Assembly: GCA_016177865.1 (NCBI GenBank)
Contig: JACOUJ010000175.1
Coordinates: 1-11,143, forward strand
DNA length: 11,143 bases
Direction: 5' to 3'
DNA from: Candidatus Rokuibacteriota bacterium
Lineage (GTDB): Bacteria; Methylomirabilota; Methylomirabilia; Rokubacteriales; JACOUJ01
The translations under genes were made by a program, and so were the position numbers. The stretch's first letter is position 1; each line of letters opens with the position of its first letter. Under the pieces are notes generated by a model. It did no database searches, was not told the DNA's origin, and was given only the letters and a program-made list of their open reading frames with translations. This document shows positions 7,517 to 11,143 of this stretch, piece after piece.

Positions 7517-9190
7517 TCATTCCTCCTGATAGGCGACCCGCACCACTTCTTCGTAGGAGGTGATCCCATTGAGGACCTTTTCCCGGCCATCATCCATCAT
7601 CGAGCGCATCCCCTCGCTGACCGCCTGCGCCCGAACCTCGGAGGCGGAGGCATGGCGGAGGATCAGACTTCGAATCGCCTCGGAGGGCATCATCAACTCG
7701 TAAATCCCCACTCGTCCCCGAAATCCCGTCCCGCACTGCCGGCAGCCACGCCCCCGGAAGAGTTGAGTCGGCGGCTCTCCGTGCCAGGCGGGGAGGGGCT
7801 CGGTCGGGGCAAAGGGCTCCCGGCAGCTTGGACACAGGCGACGGACCAGCCGCTGGGCCAGCACACCAATGACGGTTGAGGCGACGAGAAAGGGCTCCAC
7901 CCCCATGTCGAGGAGGCGTGTCACGGCCCCGGGGGCGTCGTTCGTGTGGAGCGTGGAGAGAACGAGGTGGCCGGTCAGGGCCGCCTGGACAGCCACCTCA
8001 GCCGTTTCCTTATCCCGGATCTCCCCGACCAGAATGATGTCGGGATCCTGGCGGAGGATCGAGCGGAGCCCCGAGGCAAAGGAGAACCCGATTCGGGGGT
8101 TGGCCTGACCCTGATTGATCCCGGCGAGCCGATACTCCACCGGGTCCTCTAGCGTGATGATGTTGGTGGTGGGAGAGTTCAGCTCCAGCAGGGTCGCGTA
8201 GAGGGTCGAGGTCTTCCCCGAGCCCGTGGGCCCGGTCACCAGGAGGATCCCGTTGGGGCGTCGGATGACGGCCCGGTAGCGAGCCAGGGTGTCTGGGAGA
8301 AAGCCGAGGTCAGTCAGGGAGAGGACGAGGGCCCCTTTGTCCAGGATGCGGAGGACGATCTTCTCTCCATAGATGGTGGGGAAGCTCGAGACTCGGAGGT
8401 CAACGGGTCGACCGTCGAGGACGACCTGGATCCGGCCATCCTGAGGGACCCGGCGCTCGGCGATATCCAGGCCCGCGAGAATCTTGATTCGGGAGAGGAC
8501 CGCCGGCTGCATCTCTTTCGAGACCAGCGGCTCATCCCGGAGTATTCCGTCAATCCGGCTCCGCACCCTGAGTCCGGTTTCTCCGGGCTCGAGGTGGATG
8601 TCCGAAGCCCGGGAACGGATCGCCTGGGCCAGGACCTGGTTCACGAGCCGCACCACGGGCGCGCCCTCGACCAGATCGAGAGAGGCCTCCATCTCGGCCT
8701 CCCGGGTCTCTGTGGCCGTTCGTGCCTCGATAGAGGGCTCAGGCTCTTCCTGGCGGCCGTAGAGCTGATTGATGGCGTTCAAGATGTCCGACGCGGTCGC
8801 AATGACCGGATTCACCTGGCAGCCAGTCTTGAACCGGACTTGGTCAACGATCTCCAGATTCGCGGGATCCGTCGTGGCAAGGGTGAGGCTATTCTCCACC
8901 AGGAAGAGCGGCACGACCTTGAGGCGGCGGGCGATCTCTTCGGGAAGGGCAGAGATCACGGCTGGGTCAATGAGATAATTGCTCAGGGGCACGAAGGGGA
9001 TGTCGAGCTGCTGGCTCAGGGCCTCACCCAGGTTTTCCTCGCTGACCAGCCTGAGGTCCAGGAGGATCTCTCCCAGGGACTTCTTGGATTGCTGCTGGAT
9101 CTCCATGGCCTTGGCCAGGTCCGTCTCCCGGATGAAGCCGTTTTTCAGGAGGATCCCACCAAGACGGAGGCTGCCGGGCGCGCGACTCAT
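7517..9190 (-). CDS. GspE/PilB family type II secretion or type IV pilus assembly ATPase
   Basis: This 557-residue cytosolic motor ATPase powers pilus or pseudopilus assembly at the inner membrane. The N-terminal MshEN/T2SSE_N domain (about residues 8-145) begins RLGGILLKNGF and has a second motif at 39-54 (LGEILLDLRLVSEENL). The ATPase core follows: SRASDIHLEPG (193-203), Walker A GPTGSGKT (320-327), Asp box TLEDPVEYR (346-354), Walker B ILVGEIRD (386-393) and His box TGHLVLSTLHTNDA (406-419). The zinc tetracysteine is C453, C456, C483 and C486, typical of GspE and PilB and absent from the retraction ATPase PilT. All catalytic elements are present. The ATG start overlaps the panC stop as ATGA. 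No pilC, pilT or other pilus gene is in the window, so PilB and GspE cannot be told apart here. Confidence 0.93.
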   Translation of the reverse strand: MSRAPGSLRLGGILLKNGFIRETDLAKAMEIQQQSKKSLGEILLDLRLVSEENLGEALSQQLDIPFVPLSNYLIDPAVISALPEEIARRLKVVPLFLVENSLTLATTDPANLEIVDQVRFKTGCQVNPVIATASDILNAINQLYGRQEEPEPSIEARTATETREAEMEASLDLVEGAPVVRLVNQVLAQAIRSRASDIHLEPGETGLRVRSRIDGILRDEPLVSKEMQPAVLSRIKILAGLDIAERRVPQDGRIQVVLDGRPVDLRVSSFPTIYGEKIVLRILDKGALVLSLTDLGFLPDTLARYRAVIRRPNGILLVTGPTGSGKTSTLYATLLELNSPTTNIITLEDPVEYRLAGINQGQANPRIGFSFASGLRSILRQDPDIILVGEIRDKETAEVAVQAALTGHLVLSTLHTNDAPGAVTRLLDMGVEPFLVASTVIGVLAQRLVRRLCPSCREPFAPTEPLPAWHGEPPTQLFRGRGCRQCGTGFRGRVGIYELMMPSEAIRSLILRHASASEVRAQAVSEGMRSMMDDGREKVLNGITSYEEVVRVAYQEE

Positions 9191-10029
9191 GGCCGGGCAA
9201 GCAGGCAGTTATCAATCAAACGCGTGGCCCCGATCCAGACCGCCAGACAGAACACGGCGCCACGCGCCCCGACCTCGTCCAGCTCCTCAAGAGTCTCGGG
9301 ATCGGCGACCGCGACATAGTCAGGCTTGGCGAGCGGCTCCTGGGCCAGGACCTCCTTCACCACCGCCTGAAGACGGTGGCCGCTCCGTTCCCCGGCCCGG
9401 TAGGCCGCCTCCCCAGCTTGGAGCGCTCGGAAGAGCACTGTGGCAGCCTGGCGCTCGGCCGGGCTCAGGTAGCTATTGCGCGAACTCAAAGCCAAGCCGT
9501 CAGGTTCCCGCACGATGGGGCACGGCACGACAGTCAGAGGGAAGCCGAGATCGCGGGCCAGGCGACGAATCACCTGAAGCTGCTGGTAGTCCTTCTGCCC
9601 GAAGTAGGCGCGCTCGGGCCGGAAGAGCACAAAGAGTTTTGCCACCACGGTGGCAACCCCGCGGAAGTGGCCGGGGCGCGAGGCCCCTTCCCATCGCTCA
9701 CTGAGCTCCGGGACGGTCACGTAGGTCTGGAACCCCTCAGGATAGATCTCCTGCGGATCCGGCACGAAGACGAGGTCCACCGCTTCGCGCTCGAGGAGGC
9801 CGAGGTCGCGGGGAAGATCACGGGGATACCTTGCAAAGTCCTCACGCGGGCCGAACTGGGTGGGGTTCACGAAGACGGTTACGGCCAGCATATCGTTCTC
9901 GCCCCGGGCGCGGCGCACCAAGGAGAGGTGCCCTTCGTGGAGAAAGCCCATCGTGGGGACAAGCCCGAGCGAGCCCCCCAGATCGCGGCGCCACTCGTGA
10001 AGCGCCGCGACTGTCTCAAGGCGTCGCAT
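9187..10029 (-). CDS. panC: Pantothenate synthetase (pantoate-beta-alanine ligase)
   Basis: This 280-residue cytosolic enzyme joins pantoate and beta-alanine with ATP to make pantothenate, the precursor of coenzyme A. The nucleotidyltransferase motif PTMGFLHEGH is at residues 25-34 (HIGH-type, H31 and H34). Also visible are NPTQFGPREDF near 55-65, RPGHFRGVATVV near 118-129, YFGQKDYQQ (142-150) and LSSRNSYLSP (181-190), all hallmark PanC segments. The length is normal (E. coli 283). The ATG at 10029 lies inside the end of panB, a 14-nt overlap, and GAGGG sits eight bases upstream. A longer in-frame upstream extension is just panB read in another frame. Its 3' end overlaps the ATPase start by 4 nt. 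Confidence 0.96.
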   Translation of the reverse strand: MRRLETVAALHEWRRDLGGSLGLVPTMGFLHEGHLSLVRRARGENDMLAVTVFVNPTQFGPREDFARYPRDLPRDLGLLEREAVDLVFVPDPQEIYPEGFQTYVTVPELSERWEGASRPGHFRGVATVVAKLFVLFRPERAYFGQKDYQQLQVIRRLARDLGFPLTVVPCPIVREPDGLALSSRNSYLSPAERQAATVLFRALQAGEAAYRAGERSGHRLQAVVKEVLAQEPLAKPDYVAVADPETLEELDEVGARGAVFCLAVWIGATRLIDNCLLARP

Positions 10030-10882
10030 GACTCCAGCCCTCGCGTCGAATCCGATCCCGGAGGCCTTGAATGAGATCGGGGTCCATCCCGTAGCTCTGC
10101 TCCTGGGCCGGGAATTCCCGGTTCCGCACCTCCTCCGAGTAGCGGCTGACAGCCTGGGCGATTTCCTGGGCCAGCGTGGCGTAGAGCTTGGCGTGCTTCG
10201 GGTGGAAGCCGGGGCAGAGCCCCAAAATATCGTGAAGCACCTGGACCTGACCATCGCAGCCAGGGCCTGCCCCGATCCCGATCGTGGGAATCCTCAGGCA
10301 CTCGCTGACCAACTGACCGAGCGGCGCGGGGATGCATTCGAGGACCAGGGAGAAGGCCCCGGCCTCCTCGAGGAGGATGGCGTCTCGGACGATCTCCTCC
10401 GCGGCCTCGGCCGAGCGTCCCTGAACCTTGTATCCCCCAAGGTTCAAGATCTGCTGTGGAGTGAGGCCCAGATGACCCATGACGGGGATCCCTCCCTCTA
10501 CCATTCTCTGGACGGTGTGGGCCACCCGCTCCCCCCCTTCGACCTTGACCGCCTGCGCCCCGCTTTCCTGGATAAAGCGCGTCGCGTTCTCCAGCGCCCG
10601 CTCGACGCTGACGGCGTAACTCATGAACGGCATGTCCGCGACCACGAGGGCATGGTGGCTCGCCCGGGCCACCGCCTTCGCGTGGTGGAGCATGTCTTCC
10701 ATCGTCACGCTCGTGGTGTTCTCGTACCCCAGGACCACCATCCCGAGGGAGTCACCGACGAGTAGGACAGGAATGCCCGCCTCATCGAGGATTCGAGCCG
10801 TCGGGGCATCGTAGGCGGTCAGGACGGCGATCGGCTCGCCGCGTTCCTTCATCCGTCGGAGATCAGGGGGGGTGACGCGCAT
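10016..10882 (-). CDS. panB: 3-methyl-2-oxobutanoate hydroxymethyltransferase
   Basis: This 288-residue enzyme transfers a hydroxymethyl group from methylene-tetrahydrofolate to alpha-ketoisovalerate to make ketopantoate, the first step toward pantothenate. The fold and metal ligands are visible: D44 in VGDSLG, D83 in ADMPFMSY and E115 in KVEGG, with the catalytic-type Glu at 182 in LECIPA. GHLGLTPQ (136-143), GGYKVQGR and GIGAGPGCDGQVQVLHD are hallmark PanB segments. The N-terminus MRVTPPDLRRMK is typical. ATG 10882 has AGGAG five bases upstream, which decides it over a 31-residue upstream extension without family character. It is the first gene of the leftward operon; panC follows directly. 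Ketopantoate reductase (panE) and panD are not in the window. Confidence 0.96.
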   Translation of the reverse strand: MRVTPPDLRRMKERGEPIAVLTAYDAPTARILDEAGIPVLLVGDSLGMVVLGYENTTSVTMEDMLHHAKAVARASHHALVVADMPFMSYAVSVERALENATRFIQESGAQAVKVEGGERVAHTVQRMVEGGIPVMGHLGLTPQQILNLGGYKVQGRSAEAAEEIVRDAILLEEAGAFSLVLECIPAPLGQLVSECLRIPTIGIGAGPGCDGQVQVLHDILGLCPGFHPKHAKLYATLAQEIAQAVSRYSEEVRNREFPAQEQSYGMDPDLIQGLRDRIRREGWSHATP

Positions 10883-10887
10883 TAGCA

Positions 10888-10892
10888 CTCCT
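10888..10892 (-). promoter_or_regulatory. Ribosome binding site of panB
   Basis: AGGAG on the minus strand, five bases before ATG 10882. It fixes the panB start. Confidence 0.75.
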
Positions 10893-10930
10893 GCACGGTT
10901 CTCATGTGTTGTGTCATGCAACGGGACTTT

Positions 10931-10961
10931 ATGATAACACGAGATCCGAAGATCGGGCCAA
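10931..10961 (-). promoter_or_regulatory. Weak candidate promoter for the panB operon
   Basis: On the minus strand TTGGCC (10956-10961) is followed after 16 bases by TGTTAT (10934-10939). A better -10 look-alike, TATCAT at 10931-10936, would need a 19-base spacer. Either would start transcription about 40-50 bases before panB. The match is modest, and the call leans on position upstream of the first gene of the block. Confidence 0.35.
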
Positions 10962-11011
10962 CCCCTCCGATCCAAGGCCTCCGCTCATCCGCGACGTAAG
11001 CGTGGCTCGCC

Positions 11012-11041
11012 TTGACAACTCTCCCTCTGGGTCAGTATCAT
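11012..11041 (+). promoter_or_regulatory. Sigma70-type promoter for the right-edge gene
   Basis: A consensus -35 TTGACA (11012-11017) and a -10 TATCAT (11036-11041, five of six to consensus) are separated by 18 bases. The expected start site is near 11048, about 25 bases before the ATG at 11074. It is the best promoter match I see in the window. Confidence 0.65.
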
Positions 11042-11073
11042 AGCGCCATCTTTGAAGAAAAGCAGGGGCATCC

Positions 11074-11143
11074 ATGAAGATGTGGAGGGGGAGACAGTGG
11101 CCGGTGTTCCCCCTCGCGATCCTGGTCCTCGTTGCGCTCGGCC
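11074..11143 (+). CDS. Start of an exported or membrane-anchored protein (partial)
   Basis: Only the first 23 codons are in the window. They read MKMWRGRQWPVF, then PLAILVLVALG: a positively charged N-region (one Lys and two Arg) followed by a hydrophobic core, the pattern of a signal peptide or first membrane helix. AGGGG lies five bases before the ATG at 11074 and a strong promoter match is just upstream, so the start is well supported. It is divergent from panB. The function cannot be told; the frame runs off the right edge. Confidence 0.7.
   Translation, partial: MKMWRGRQWPVFPLAILVLVALG

Noticed and set aside
10883..10975. 31-codon N-terminal extension of panB
   Set aside because: The extension has no PanB character and crosses the candidate promoter; AGGAG directly before ATG 10882 supports the shorter form.
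1..11143. CRISPR arrays, tRNA or rRNA genes, insertion sequences, toxin-antitoxin or phage genes
   Set aside because: I saw no regularly spaced repeats, no cloverleaf or rRNA-like stretch, no transposase or integrase motifs, and almost all bases are taken by recognised genes.

Overview
The window is a GC-rich bacterial chromosome segment, densely coded with housekeeping genes. It holds two convergent gene blocks plus the start of a third transcription unit at the right edge. GTG and TTG starts, very short gaps and 4-nt ATGA overlaps fit a compact, high-GC genome. The organism is not a plant-type or mevalonate isoprenoid user: it carries Dxr and IspG of the MEP pathway. By gene content and order I would guess an uncultured Gram-negative-type lineage near Methylomirabilota/Rokubacteria or a deep Proteobacteria relative, but that is inference and the sequence alone does not settle it.

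Left block (+ strand, 1-4862): the 3' part of uppS, then cdsA, dxr, rseP and ispG, with gaps of 12, 1, 2 and 8 nt. This is the widespread envelope/isoprenoid cluster. Dxr and IspG help make isoprenoid precursors, UppS builds the C55 lipid carrier from them, CdsA makes CDP-diacylglycerol for phospholipids, and RseP is a site-2 membrane protease. All key catalytic residues I could check are present.

A 154-bp convergent spacer (4863-5016) contains three hairpins without U-tracts. It is the only non-coding stretch between the two blocks.

Middle and right block (- strand, 10882 down to 5017): panB, panC, a GspE/PilB-type secretion or pilus ATPase, a DUF2062 membrane protein, an MscS-type channel and a long-form RmlA-like sugar nucleotidyltransferase. 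Four of the five junctions overlap (14, 4, 4 and 4 nt) and the fifth has a 15-nt gap, so the six genes look like one translationally coupled operon. Their functions are mixed: pantothenate synthesis, a motor ATPase, membrane and mechanosensitive proteins, and activated sugar synthesis.

Right edge (10883-11143): a 191-bp divergent intergenic region carries a good sigma70-type promoter reading right, a weaker candidate reading left toward panB, and the first 23 codons of an exported or membrane-anchored protein.

I found no mobile element, CRISPR array, RNA gene or clear novel system. The points most worth a second look are the mixed operon around an orphan GspE/PilB ATPase, that ATPase's MshEN-like (possibly c-di-GMP binding) N-terminus, and the hairpin-rich convergent spacer.
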